Of a stretch of 64,000 nucleotides of DNA, positions 34,169 to 46,020 are shown piece after piece. A program made the translations under genes and the position numbers. Source of the stretch: Endothia cerciana (Eukaryota > Ascomycota > Sordariomycetes > Diaporthales > Cryphonectriaceae); assembly GCA_026119935.1 (NCBI GenBank), contig JALRMH010000041.1, forward strand, positions 186,001-250,000, in the 5' to 3' direction. The notes under the pieces are model-generated. The model was not told the origin of the DNA and made no database searches. It saw nothing but the letters and a program-made list of their open reading frames with translations. Each line of letters starts with the position of its first letter. The first letter of the stretch is position 1.

Positions 34169-35422
34169 ACAGGGGTCATCCGAGACTTCTTTCGGGCACC
34201 CAGCGGCCGACTGACGGGTTTCCACAAGCGCTGGCCACGGCTGTTGAAAGGCAGCCGTGGAGGCTCTGGTGCGTAGGGCAGATATGGGTTCTCGAACAGT
34301 GCTTCTCCAAGGATCCGATACTTGAGGCGGCCAAGGGGTATCAGGACGGGGAGGGGGGATAAGATGAAGAGCGCGGTTGGGAAGGGAGATCCGGGTGGAT
34401 GGTGAATATCTGTTGAAAAGCATACATCCTATGTATGGCTCTATGACGATGTGCGGCAGAGGGGAGAACGCTTGTTGGGTGGTCTCCCGAGTTGCATTAT
34501 GAGCCTGCATACCATATTGGGGGGAGGAGTTGGCGGCGACAGGAAGACAGCCTTTGGTTTTGTTGAATTGTGAATAAGTGCTTTACCTTTTTTCCCCCTT
34601 CTCCCCCCCCCCCCCCCCCTTTTCTTTTTTCTTTTTTGTGCTATGTTTTCCTTTATTATCATGGTGATCACGAGGGACTGCCAGAACGAGACCACGCCTC
34701 AACCAAGCTCCACATGCTTAGAAACCTCTATCACAGTTCTTTGGCAATTGATTGTTAGTTTTTGTGATAGCATCGGGCAGCTCAAGACCTGATTGGCCTC
34801 TCTTGCACCTTTACCCATGGCCCCACGACGAGGTCTTTAACTGTTTCATGCATGGGTGGTGAGTAGATGGATGCCCATAGCCTGTACAAGTGTGTTTTTA
34901 GAGGGTGATGCTTGTTGGAGGCCCACTGACAGCTGGATCGATCGGCACAGGGAATCCCCTATCGATCAATGATGGTGCTGTGGAAGCTAGGCCCCACCAG
35001 AGCTACCCCCTAGAGGCTTTCCAAGTACCCATGACGTAGGGCCTGTGATGCAACTACATTAGCGGAACGCGAAAGAATGCTACGCTCGGCTGGCTGGGCT
35101 GATGCTGTTCCAAGAAATCCAATTTCACAAGAAGTCTCTGAGGACATTCGGCCGACGACATCCAGACCCAACAACTTGCTTTACCCGACCCAACCCTATG
35201 GGACAGGCTCTGGGTGTATGATATTGGGTTTCTTGGTAGCCTCTCTTCGACTGCTAACACGTATGCCGGAAGGACGAAACAGCTGCTCGCGTGAGACCGT
35301 CCTTGAGGAGCTACCCAAACCTGCGCCCGAGTCTTCGGATACCAGGACATCGAGTTGATATACAGATACATACAGGCCGCGCGCTCTCTGGATAGACCCT
35401 GGCTGGTATACTGTCACCAAGG
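34169..35422. other. Intergenic region, Pom33 / TEP1
   Basis: No supported gene. It contains a polypyrimidine tract around 34585-34637, including 17 consecutive C. A minus frame at 35054-35371 has no family. Confidence 0.4.
34603..34619. repeat. 17-base poly-C run
   Basis: Seventeen C in a row within a longer C/T tract downstream of Pom33. The complementary G-run could form a quadruplex. Confidence 0.9.
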
Positions 35423-37704
35423 ATGACTTCCCTTCTACGGCAGATCGTCGCCGGGCCGCGAGCTAAACACGCAGAGACAGGGCTGGATCTTTGCTACGTG
35501 ACGGACAATATCATCGTAACGTACGTCCAGCTCCTTGAACTGACCCTGGGACTCGTACCGCCTGCTAATACAGCCTGCTTCTCAACAGCTCCGGCCCCAG
35601 CCAGACCTATCCCCAACGAGCATACCGCAACCCCCTCGACCGCCTCGTAACTTTTCTCGACACCAAACATGGCGAGAACTGGTCAATATGGGAATTTCGA
35701 GCTGAGGGTACAGGCTACCCAGACGAGGCTGTCTATGGGAGAATACGTCATTACCCTTGGCCTGATCACCACCCGCCACCTTTTCGACTGGTACCCATGA
35801 TCATGGCCAGCATGCGGAACTGGTTACATGGGGAAGACGATGACCAAACGGTTGGGACATCAAAACAGGGACATCCGGGAACACACTCCGAGAAGAAGAA
35901 TGACGAGAATAAGAGGGTGGTAGTTGTACACTGCAAGGCTGGGAAGGGCCGCTCCGGTACTATGACTTGCTCTTACCTGATCTCCCAGTGCGGTTGGAAG
36001 GCAGAGGATGCCCTGGCTCGCTTCACCGAGAGAAGGATGAGGCCCAAGTTTGGAGCGGGCGTCTCGATCCCATCACAGCTGCGATGGATCAGCTATGTCG
36101 ACCGGTGGACCGAGGGCGGGAAGAAGTACGTTGACAGGGAGGTTGAGATCCTCGAGGTCCACGTCTGGGGTCTTAGACACGGCGTCAAAGTCAGTGTCGA
36201 GGGCTTTGCGGACGAGGGCAAGAAGATCAAGGTGCTCCACACTTTCAACAAGAAGGAGAGGCTCATCGTTCAGGGCGGCGCTCCCGGCGAGAAGGGGTTC
36301 CTGGACTTCGTTGGCGACGCGCTTAGCCCGCAAGGCGACAACGAGGAGGTCTACGAAGAGGCTGACTACAACGCGATTGCCAATGACGGCAACAAGAAGG
36401 GTAGCGATGCCGATAGTAGTACGAGTAAGAGCTCCTCGCCGTCGCGGGTGCAACCCGGGAAAGGCTCTCGCACAGGTCTCGTCCTGCGGAACCGCAGCGT
36501 CAAGAAGCTCGCCGCCAACCCCAAAAGCAAGACCATCAACCCTGCCGATTTCGCCTTTGCCTCCTCGGGGACATCAACGCCTGCCGCTTCCGGCTCCAGC
36601 CTCAACCTTCCCGACCCCAACGCCTCGCGGCCCACGCTTCCCAGGACCAACACCATGGCCTCCAATTCTGAACTTGGCGGTATGGCCGTCATCTTGAAGC
36701 CCTCGTCACCCATCCGCAATCCGAACTCCGACATCTGTGTCTCACTTGAGCGGCGAAACCGTGCTCCGGCATCTATGGGACTGACGATGGTCACGGCGGT
36801 TGCGCACGTATGGTTCAATGCCTTCTTCGAGGGCAATGGCCCGGAGCAAGACGGCAAAGCGGATGACAGCGGTGTGTTCGAGATCGAGTGGGAAAAGATG
36901 GATGGGATCAAGGGAAGTTCGCGGAAGGGGACCAAGGCCGCCGACAAGATCAGTGTTGTATGGCGTGCTGTAGGTGCTCAGGGACCAGCGCTGGAAACAC
37001 CAGGAGTGGTGGTCACAGAACCTGGCGAGGGCAGTCCGGTGCCACAGATGAAACCTGCAGACTGGAAGGGTGCCGATTCGGGGGATCCTGACCAGGGCAA
37101 GAAGCTAGGTCTGAGAGAAGCAGATCCGGGCAGCGGGTCGGTGAGCAAGGCAAGCAGTATCAGAAGCCAGGAAGTAGGCTCTTCTGCCGGGAGCACGAAG
37201 GGGGCCGGCGAGGTTGAAGAGGATCCAGATGACGAGAGCCTGAAGGGTGTTAAGACCGCTGGACCAACGGGCGAAGAAGAGCTAGAGCATGCGCAGGAAC
37301 GTGGGATGACAAACGACAGTGCCACAGCTGGCGAGCGGAGCGAGAGAGCGCTATCAGAGCATCAGAAGAAGGTTGAGGCCACCAAAGGCCAGACAGACAA
37401 CCCTGAAGAATCGAGCGGCGCTACGAAGTCTCCAGAACAGCTTTCACAGACAACGCCAACAGGGCTCAGGGGCGGCGATGGCAGTTCTGCGGAGTCAGTT
37501 GATGGACAGCAACCAGTGGACGCTGAGACCTCTGGAAGAGGCGCTGGCAATGGGCGCACGGGCGACACCACACATCTTGGTTTCGTCAGGCGTGGTAAGA
37601 AGCTTCTGCCAATGCATAATCACAAGGAGGAAGATAGGTCCGGCTCGGGAGACGATGGCGACGGTAAGGACCCGAGGCTGATGACGGTTCATATCACGAA
37701 GTGA
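35423..37704 (+). CDS. TEP1: PTEN-family phosphatase with long disordered tail
   Basis: Two exons (35423-35520, 35589-37704) encode 737 residues. The N-terminus (GLDLCYVTDNIIVT, RNPLDRLVTFLDTKHGENW, HYPWPDHHPPP) and the P-loop HCKAGKGRSG (C148, R154) identify the phosphatase domain. The two lysines of the loop are those that give PTEN its preference for phosphoinositide 3-phosphates. A C2-like region follows (VDREVEILEVHVWG, FEIEWEKMDG). About 480 residues after the catalytic domain are disordered: Ser/Pro and basic around 230-300, then acidic Gly/Glu/Ser to the end. Yeast and animal PTENs are about 400-430 residues, so the tail is long, though filamentous-fungal Tep1 proteins are often extended. 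It probably dephosphorylates PIP3 in membrane signalling. Intact core gene. Confidence 0.92.
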
Positions 37705-38300
37705 AAGCCATGGGCCCTTCGATAAGTTTGCATTCTGGAACGAGCGTGGAAAGCATCATGTCAAAGTGAAGTTTCTCTAGGGCTTATACGTACATATACA
37801 CGACAATGCCCGAATAGAGTTGTTCTGTACACCTTACCGGTTCACCGGTTATTACCTGCTCCCGACCATCAGATGAACGGCTCGCCAAGTCATGTTGGCA
37901 CTGGGCCGAGAGCGCGACGTTGCAGCGGCTACGCCAGACATACCGTCCTCTCGAGCCGGGATAGACTGAAGGGTCTCTTTCCCCGCGGAGGGGTACCGTC
38001 CTGCTCCACCCCCAGCCTCTGTCCCCTTCCCTGGAGTGCGGAGTGGCAGACTGGTGACCATATGCATGGTCACATTACAGGGCTCGCGAATAGATTTCAA
38101 GGCCCGAGGGCCAGCCGATGATATGCAGAGGTATTGCGCATCACTTCTGGAGTATAACCAAGACATCGTACGAAGACATCGATTTTAAGTTTGGACCTCG
38201 ACCATATAAGTACTCGGGCCCCTGGCAAGCCTCATCTGCCCCTCTCACCTGCACCAGGAGCTAGAACAAAGCCGCTTAAAAGTCGTAATCTGTATTGTTC
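37705..38300. other. Intergenic region, TEP1 / P450
   Basis: About 600 bp with no gene. It contains the TATA-like element described for the P450. Confidence 0.4.
38205..38210 (+). promoter_or_regulatory. TATA-like element of the P450 gene
   Basis: TATAAG within CCATATAAGTA, about 95 nt upstream of the P450 ATG at 38301, a usual distance for a fungal TATA box with a short leader. Confidence 0.45.
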
Positions 38301-40045
38301 ATGATGCCCCTCCATGACCTCCCCACCGTCACCCCTTCCTATCTCAACCCTCACCCAGTCCAGATGCTCATCATAGTCCCTTCGTTGTTACTCCTCACCT
38401 ATATTCTCATCAATGAAGTGATTCGCTATCGCGCCCGGGTCCCGGGCATGAAAGGCCCCCCCGGGCTCCCACTTATCGGCAACTTACTGTCGATCCGCAC
38501 CAACGCCGCCGCCAAGTACAAGGAGTGGTCTAAGACGTACGGGGATGTGTACCAGGTGCAGATGGGCAATGTCCCCGTCGTGGTGGTGAACAGTGCCAAG
38601 GCCGCGAAGGCGTTGTGGGTGGGGCAGTCGCAGGCGCTGAGCTCGAGGCCGACCACCTATACCTTCCACAAGGTATGTATGCTCATGGCTGGTGATCCTG
38701 ACTTCCGCGATGGGGAGGTCATTAGGTGACAGGGGGCCGTCTAGGTAGCATCATCGACACAGGGCCTGACAATCGGCACGTCCCCCTACGACGAATCCCT
38801 CAAGCGCCGGAAGAAGGGGGTCGCGGTGGCCGTCAACAAGCCCGCCATCGCCAGCTACGTGCCCTACCTGGACGCGGAGTCCCGCACCTTCATCCGCGAC
38901 CTGCTCGCGCATGGGTCCTCCGGCGCCCGGCCCATCGACCCCCTCCCCTTCATCCAGCGGCTCTCGCTGAGCCTGGCGGTGACCATCAACTGGGGTGTGC
39001 GCATCCCCTCCGTGTCGGACCCGCTGTTCCGGGAGATCGTCGCCGTCGAGGAGGAGCTCAACCGCTTCCGCTCGACGACGGGCAACCTGCAGGACTACGT
39101 CCCGCTCCTGCGCCTGAACCCGATCAACCTGCACTCGGCGCGGGCGCGGGAGATGCGGGGGCGGCGGGACGCGTACCTGGCCAAGCTTAATGGGGACCTG
39201 GCGGCCAAGGTAGAGAGGGGGACCAACAAGGCGTGTATCCAGGCCAACGTCATCAAGTATAAGGAGGAGCCGCTGACGGAGACGGAACTGACGAGCATCA
39301 GCCTCAGCATGCTGGGCGGCGGGTTCGAGACGGTGGCCAGCACAGTGCAGTGGAGCGTCGGGTGGCTGGCGCAGCACCCGGAGGTGCAGGAGCGGGCTTT
39401 CCGGGAGATTAGGGAGTTCCAGGGCGTCAAGGAGGGGGGTGATACGGACGTCGAGCCGCTCTGCGACGCGGCGGACGACCAGAAGTGTGCGTATGTGAGC
39501 GCCATGGCGAGGGAGGCGCTGCGGTATTTCACCGTGGTGCCGCTGAACCTGCCGAGGGAGTCGACGAGGGATATCGAGTACGAGGGGAAGTTCATACCCA
39601 AGGGCACGACGGTGTACATGAACGCCGAGGCCTGTAACTACGGTGAGTCGTCTTCTCTCCCCCGCTACTCAGGCTATCCTTTTCTTTGACAGGCCTCCTC
39701 CTGCTGACAGGCAAATCTTCAGACGAGGAACTCTGGGAAGATCCTCACATCTTCCGCCCCGAGCGCTGGCTCGAGAAGACCGACGCGCCGGTATTCACGT
39801 TCGGTCTCGGGTACAGGATGTGCGCGGGCCACCTCCTGGCCACGAGGGAGCTGTACCTCGTCTTCATGAGGCTGCTGGCGAGCTTCAGGCTCGAGCCGCA
39901 CGGGGCGGGGGACTTCGACCCGGCCAAGGGCGGCAAGAACCCGCGGGACCTGATAATGACGCCGCATAGCTATAGCGTGTACTGCGTGCCGAGGAACGAG
40001 AAGAAGCTGAAGGCCCTGCTGGATGGGCTAAAGGAGGAGGAGTGA
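38301..40045 (+). CDS. Cytochrome P450, CYP504-like (phenylacetate hydroxylase type)
   Basis: Three exons (38301-38672, 38745-39642, 39723-40045) encode 530 residues. An N-terminal membrane anchor (MLIIVPSLLLLTYILINEVI) is followed by GPPGLPLIGNLLSI. The I-helix has GGGFETVAS, the K-helix EALR, the meander FRPERWL, and the haem loop FGLGYRMCAG with ligand C457. The blocks GNVPVVVVNSAKAAKALWVGQ and ALSSRPTTYTFHK are typical of CYP504, whose known members (PhacA and PhacB of Aspergillus) hydroxylate phenylacetate and 3-hydroxyphenylacetate on the way to homogentisate. Rat-type microsomal topology and use of an NADPH-P450 reductase are expected. No other phenylacetate or homogentisate gene lies nearby, so the substrate is inferred from family only. 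The start could also be the next codon (ATG ATG). Confidence 0.9.
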
Positions 40046-40256
40046 AGCAGTTCTGGCGTGGAGGTTCAGTGGACAATTGATCTGGTGCAAGGATGGCAGA
40101 AAATGGGGGCAAGGATAGTCGGGCTCATTTTGATGATGTATTAGAAGGATGGAGTTTGCAGCTGAAACAAATTGATGGTGATCTATGTCTTGTTGTCCTT
40201 CCTTTCACTTTGAGTTTAGCCTTTCCTTTTCTTTGGATTTTTTTTGGGGAGGTATT

Positions 40257-40268
40257 GGGGGGGGGGGG
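40257..40268. repeat. 12-base poly-G run
   Basis: Twelve G in a row between the P450 stop and the phosphatase start. Confidence 0.85.
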
Positions 40269-40388
40269 TGGACTGTCTCCGTTGACAGGGTTAGGGTCGC
40301 CCAGGCATCGACGACGTCAAGCTCGACCTTTTGCAACTCGGCAATGCTCCACGCAAGCCCTTCACCGTTGCAAAACCGAATTCTACTC

Positions 40389-41004
40389 ATGAGCACTATA
40401 TTCAGACGCACAATGTCTCGCTTTACGATAGCTAATCTGCCTCGCATGGAGGTGGCAGCCCTGTCGGAACAGCTGCTCGCCCTGAGGGCTCCGGACAACT
40501 CGGTCGCAGTCATCGACGTCCGTGATGGTGGTCAGCTCTCCCTTCCACTGCCTGCCCTCCCTGGGGGGCCACTGACTGACTGATATATCTCTTGCAGATC
40601 ATATTGGCGGACACATCAAGGGCTCGCGGTGGGTCCCCTCCCACCAGTTCGACGAGTGGCTGCCCACCCTCCTCCGCCAGCTCCAGGACACAAAGACGGT
40701 CGTCTTCCACTGCGCCCTGTCGAAACAACGAGGCCCCAGTGCCGCGTTGAGATACATAAGGGCGCGAGAGGAGCAATACGGCGCCGAGTCTGTCGCAGGT
40801 CCAGATGGCCAGGGCGGCGGCGGCGGCGGCAGCAGAAATACTACGACGGAGGAGGATGCCGCAGGCAGAGAGGCAGACAAGAAGCAGCCAGTCGCGCAGA
40901 AGGTCTGCGTCCTGAGGGGCGGCTTCTCTAAATGGCAAGAGTCTCATGGACCAGATGAGCGCCTTACCGAAGCTTACGTGAAGGATCTGTGGGATGACTA
41001 CTGA
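40389..41004 (+). CDS. Rhodanese-fold Cdc25-like phosphatase (Ych1/Ibp1 type)
   Basis: Two exons; exon 2 is 40598-41004. Exon 1 begins at ATG 40389 or 40413 and ends at 40527 (D-D junction) or 40530 (D-G-D); both keep phase. The product is about 173-182 residues. VIDVRD, DHIGGHIKGS and the active loop HCALSKQRGPSA (Cys-x5-Arg) identify a small rhodanese/Cdc25-like tyrosine phosphatase or arsenate-reductase-like protein, as in yeast Ych1 and fission yeast Ibp1. GGFSKWQ near the end is the rhodanese C-terminal signature. A Gly-run and Asp/Glu/Lys insert (about residues 135-155) interrupts the fold between strands and is probably a surface loop. Cytosolic, intact. Confidence 0.88.
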
Positions 41005-42612
41005 GCGGCGAGCTTCATAGGGAGACGTTCTGCCTACAACCCGGAACTCCCGAGTGTGCATCAAGTCCTAGACACCAGCGACATTGAGTTCACAGTTACA
41101 ACCACTTGGGCTTTGGAACGAACTCTGAAGCTTCAGCAGCAGTTCACTTCTATAGCGCCGATGTCCATCACCAGTGAACTGCTGCTCAATGACGGTCCGG
41201 CGATCATACAGACTTTGGGAAGTTCGATCACACAATCGCTTTCCCTGTCGACTCTGAAGCAGATTCAGCAAGGGCCAATCTTTCTGCCGTGGCTCCCCTC
41301 AACATGGTGGACGGTTTTATAAGGGATTGGCTCCAACGTTACCCTCTTGGTCCCATGGGCTCACTCTACCTGTGCCATAACGGAGAACCATCACAAGGCT
41401 TCGAGGGACCCATCGCACCTCTGCAGTTCTGGTACCATTACAGTGCCGCAATTATCTGTCAAGGCATGATCCGAGCCGGCTGACATCTGCACTTGTACAG
41501 CCTTGCGTATGCCTCTACGATCATAGTCGCTGGCGCTACCGCTAGGACAATCGATTCGACGAGCAATTTCGTCTGTGCAAATGGTTGTCATCTTCGACTC
41601 CAAAGCTCAAGCACTAAGTTCGTGTCGCAAGCGGATCATTTAAAAGATCGGTCCTCAAAAGTCGATGGGAGTAAGACGGGCTTGACGATCCAGCACAAAC
41701 ATTCTTCGCAGTCCGCTCACACTTTAAAGCGCGAGCTGCCCTTCGTCAAATAACTCTCCCGTCAAGCATCCCATGATTATTCCTAGGCCCTCAAATCCCC
41801 GAAGCCAAGCCCCATATCCTCCGGGGGAGCAATTCCCATAACTCTGAGAAAAAGGAAACCCCCAAAGGCAGGTTGTCCCGACCGAACACTTGAAGCAGGC
41901 TAAGAACGTCTCATTCAATTTCGCTGTGGGATTACAGATCCGCACTGAGAAAGTCGTGCCCATGCTGAGCGCATGTCTCTACACAGACAGGCAGAATGTC
42001 TTCGCGAAATCGAGATTCTTCGTATTATTCTACCAATCATATTGACCCTCATACTTGTATGCTTCGAACAGTGTTTTTTGATGTGGCGTTCACGAGCTTA
42101 TGGGTCAATTGCGTTGAGTCCCTCAGTTTACAGGGTCAACGAAGAAATTCAGATGGTCGGCTTATCGGGTGCGGTCAGATTGACTGAGCGGCTTCCGGCC
42201 GCTGTGGAAGGGTTGCCCATGTCCCCAGCTCGAGGTCGCGGTGATCTCTTGCGTTGCGAGAGTATCAGAGGCCTTGATCGTTGACCCAAAGTTGAAGACT
42301 GCTCACATTCCAGGAGCATCCACGACTCTCCGCTTGAATCCGACGTCGGGTTTGAGCTTCGACCCATGTCGAATGAAAAGTCGCTTAGAGACGGGTCGTC
42401 TCTCGACATGGGCGAAATAAGCCCGTGGAGTAGAGTCGCTTGCTCTCTCGATCCGTTCACTGCCATGGTCATGTCAACTTCCATACTTTGGCCCTCCATC
42501 GCTAGTCGATCCGGGCTAGCACAAGCTGCCAAGCCCTGACGGGAGCTCAATTCTAAGTCGCTGCTTGCCGGCGATATCGAAGGTTCCCGGCTATCCCAGC
42601 GCGCGACACCGC
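41005..42612. other. Decayed or gene-free region
   Basis: No complete gene. A minus frame (42149-42616), rich in Ser, Pro and acidic residues (SREPSISPASSDLELSSRQG), may be a lost C-terminal tail of the neighbouring pseudogene in another phase. The rest holds overlapping short frames. Confidence 0.4.
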
Positions 42613-45193
42613 TCACTTCGCGGGGATCTTTTGGATGCCTGGGGTGATGCTTGTGGGCCTCTCAAAGACTGGACTTGTTCTCGGACAAAGATAGTCTGAG
42701 ATCGCTGGCTGAATGAGGTCGCCAAAGTTGCTACCGAAAAGAACAATAGCCCTGGCATCCTTGGCGTACTGGAACCATTGGCCGCTTGAACTTTTCAAAT
42801 CGGCGGATTTCGGTTCGAGATATCTGTGGTCTCTATGGTTTACCAGTGCTATGTACTCCCAGCCATCCACTCGATGTCTCGTCGCAAAAGTCAACTTGAT
42901 AAACGCAGAGCCTGAGTCGTGTCGCAGTGATGTTTGCCAAAGGCCGTCAAGAGTGTTGTAGAGTTGCTGAACCTCGTCTTTGAAGCGAATGATCTTCTCT
43001 CCGGGAGCTCCGATCTGGGTTCGCTTATCCATGACTTTCTCGGCATTGGCCATCATAGCAGCCCTTGTAGGCTTGACCTGCCGGTCCACCGCTGCACCTT
43101 CGATGGCATCCGCGTGATCGCTCGTGTTCGAGAACCTCTCCGCACATGTAGGATCCATACGTCGTCTATGCAGAAGAATATGCAATATCAAATCTTCCGC
43201 GTTGGTCTGCGTCGCTCTTTCCTGGAGGGTGTCGTGCAGAATGACTGGCATACTTCGGTCATCGTCGAGAAGAGTTTCGTAGTCGTCTGGTCTCTGTACT
43301 TGGTACCCATCGTATCTCCCTATTGTCAGGCTCGCCTCGACTGAGGCCCATTGGCTGAACCCGAAAGTGAGCTTGTCGACTTCAAGCCGCAAACGCGAGC
43401 ACCGAGCGTCCGAATTTCCCACAGATTCGTACGCGAAATCATGAGTTCCTATGCAGCAGTCCAGTCAGCGTCGAGTACCTCTAGCATGACCAACGGGAAT
43501 CTTGTGGAGACAAACCGATTCGATCGAGAATGTAGGGATGCCATCCTACAAAAGATCGGTGTTTCGCAAACTCTTCGATATGTCCTGGCAGTCTCACAGG
43601 GCAAAGACTTTCAATCTGTGCCCAGTCCATTTTTTGGGATACGTATCTAGCATATGCCATTGGACCGATGATTCAATTCTCTGTACGGGAACCAAAGCGT
43701 GAGACCGTCCTTTGAGGATGAAACCACCCTTGAAGGACACAGCCTGAGGTATTCCGGCCATGGCTGCCATGGCCGGTACAGATATTTCGAGGCCCCGCTC
43801 ATTGAGTTTCCGCTCAGGGGTGGGAAATCCATAGACGATTACAGCTGGCCCGACCAATGGATTCCAGCAAGTTGCCGGATTTTGATCTGTAGGAAATCCA
43901 AGCCGGGCGTCGATTTTGAATACAGCACCAGCATTAGCAGCAGGGCTAACCTCGGCCAAGCCGACGTAAGCATACGACAGTCGATCTTGTTTCTGATGAC
44001 AAACTGCAGCGAGCCAAGAGATTTGTTGGGCTATGGAGATGATGAAGTCCTCAGACCCCTCTACAGTCATTTTCTGTAAAGACGAGTCAAACTCTACGAT
44101 TTCTGGCGAAGAATTTCTTTTCTCTAGTGCGTCTATCAGTTCAGTATGATGCAAGTCATGCAGAGAGTGAGGCTTGTTCAGAAGGAAAAGTCCATTAAGA
44201 CTTTGGTGGCGATTCTCAGTGACTCACCGAGGAGAGTGTGTTTTCCCTTGCCTTGTTGTAGAGAGGATCGAATGGCATCAAGTAAAGCTGTGGACAGTGA
44301 AGGCCAGTAAGATGCAAAGTATTCGCCCACAGAGCACAATATCGCGATCTCTCTATTGCCGGTGACCGCAGCAACTTGCTCGATGGGTTGACTGGTGCCC
44401 CTGTCATAGTTGCTGAGCAAGAAGGCTCTTAGGTCCCAATCGACTTCAAAGACAACAGCATGGCGGCCCAGTCTCGGTCGAGAAGCCCCATCCCGGCGCA
44501 GTCGCAAACTTATCATGCGGCGGATTGTGTTAATCTTCTGTCCATCGTGTCGATCAAAGACGCCTTGAACTGCCTGAACTGGAACTTGAAAGGCTGGCTG
44601 TTCCGTGAGAGGCTTCAAGGTGGCCTTTAGTCCAGGTTCTGTTTTCACTTCACGCACCTCGGGTAGCGATGACTGTACAGCTGCCTGTTGACGCTGGTGT
44701 GATGCCTCGGGCGTGGTACTCGTCACCAGCCCGCCCGACAACATTTCATTCTCGATGTCGTTCTGAGGAGACTTGAGGACCTTGGAGTAAATTGGATAGA
44801 GAGGACAATTGCTACAGCGAGGTTTGCCGCAATCGGCGTTATCACACCAAAAATCAGTGTTATATGTCATCGCCTGCGTTCCGCAGTAACACTGAATCAT
44901 GGAAAGCGTGTTAGTTTCCGGGTGGCCTCAGTTGTGTCTACGTTCTGGGTTACATACACAATCCCACCACCATATAAAGCTGCGATAGTGACCCTGACCC
45001 ATGGCTGAGTGAGACCAAGATGGCTGTCGAGTTGCCCTTGTAGATTTTGTGCTTCGCCTGAAGCAATTGTCACAGCACAATCGAAGCAGAGATTCCAAGT
45101 ATTTGTGCTAGAATGAGTACTGGCCGGAGAGAGACGGAAACTTGCCAAGCTTCTTGATTGTGTGAAGGACTCGGGCTTTGTTAGATTCGGCAC
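42613..45193 (-). pseudogene. Decayed fungal-specific protein with zinc-ribbon-like cysteines
   Basis: Minus-strand pieces in order: an N-terminal piece with no ATG start (45193 to about 44950); a Cys-rich segment (CYCGTQAM, then FWCDNADCGKPRCSNC) and a regulatory stretch ending 44228; after a probable 95-nt intron, 44132 to about 43640, with the landmark NPLVGPAVIVYGFP, EISVPAMAAMAGIPQAVSFKGGF and HALVPVQR; then a tail to 42613. I have the impression that this landmark marks a family of fungal hypothetical proteins, but I know no function. After WHMLDTY the frame shifts by one: WAQIESLCPVRLPGH and RSFVGWHPYILDRIG read on in another phase. That frame ends after about 25 residues, and a third resumes (GTHDFAYESVGNSD) past a TGA. 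These breaks, and the missing start, mean no full product. Confidence 0.65.
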
Positions 45194-46020
45194 AGGCAGG
45201 ACGGATCACAATTGCGCCTCGTCGCCTCCAGGGGTGTCAGTTGCATTATTCACCTGCTCAGCCTCAGAGAAACATGCATCAAGACCCCTCTGCTGACAGG
45301 CTTACTGCCTCTCGCCCACTCGTCCTCGCTGCCGAGTCACCCTCTCGGTGCCGCTGGGGTGGCAATGCTGCTCGTGTGGCTAATGCGCTTATCTCATCCC
45401 CCAAGTATGATGTCCGATCCTAGACGACGCAGGCAAGGCGTATATGGCGAGCGAGGATGCAAGTATCTAGGAGGAAGGAACACTCCAGTAGGGAAGATAC
45501 TCCAGCTTTGAGTACAGCAGACAGAAAACACTCAGTCGTTCTTGATCTCCGTAATGCAAAACATTAGGGTCAAAGCCCCATCAGGATTGCCACGAACCGC
45601 GGGCAGCGAGTTGGATGCTTACCTACAATAGCAAGCCCACTTGGGTCTCTGATACTGACGAGCCAAACCCCACCTTCTTGTTATGTCTTGGCATCACACG
45701 GACATGGAAAGACATTTCCCCATGCATAGCAGCGTATCTACATCTATTGGGGGGGGGGGGTGTTGTCGGCATGGGTCCTGAAATAGTCAGGTTAGGCCTT
45801 CGGATGCATAGGTAGTCCTGAAGGGGCAAGGTATCCACACCCGCAGTGCAGAAGGGGATCTTGCGGAATCTAACCCGCCGAGATGAGGCGGAAGTCGCGA
45901 TAGCTCTCATTATAAGCATCTCGAGCCATATGAGGCCGACAAAGACACGATGGTAGCATCTCTTCATCCTTCACCGATCCCGAGACTGGCGTCGTGCGAC
46001 TCCCTGTGAAATTATTGAAC
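45194..46020. promoter_or_regulatory. Upstream region of the pectin lyase gene
   Basis: No gene. A TATA-like TATAAGC at 45911-45917 lies about 110 nt before the pectin lyase ATG. A run of 12 G is at 45749-45760. Confidence 0.4.
45749..45760. repeat. 12-base poly-G run
   Basis: Twelve G in a row, about 260 nt upstream of the pectin lyase ATG. Confidence 0.85.

Noticed and set aside
33401..34510. 369-codon open frame on the minus strand opposite Pom33
   Set aside because: It is the antisense shadow of GC-rich Pom33 exons; no domain, and the sense strand has a clear family match and splice sites.
36366..36947. 193-codon minus frame opposite TEP1
   Set aside because: Antisense of the disordered TEP1 tail, with no independent support.
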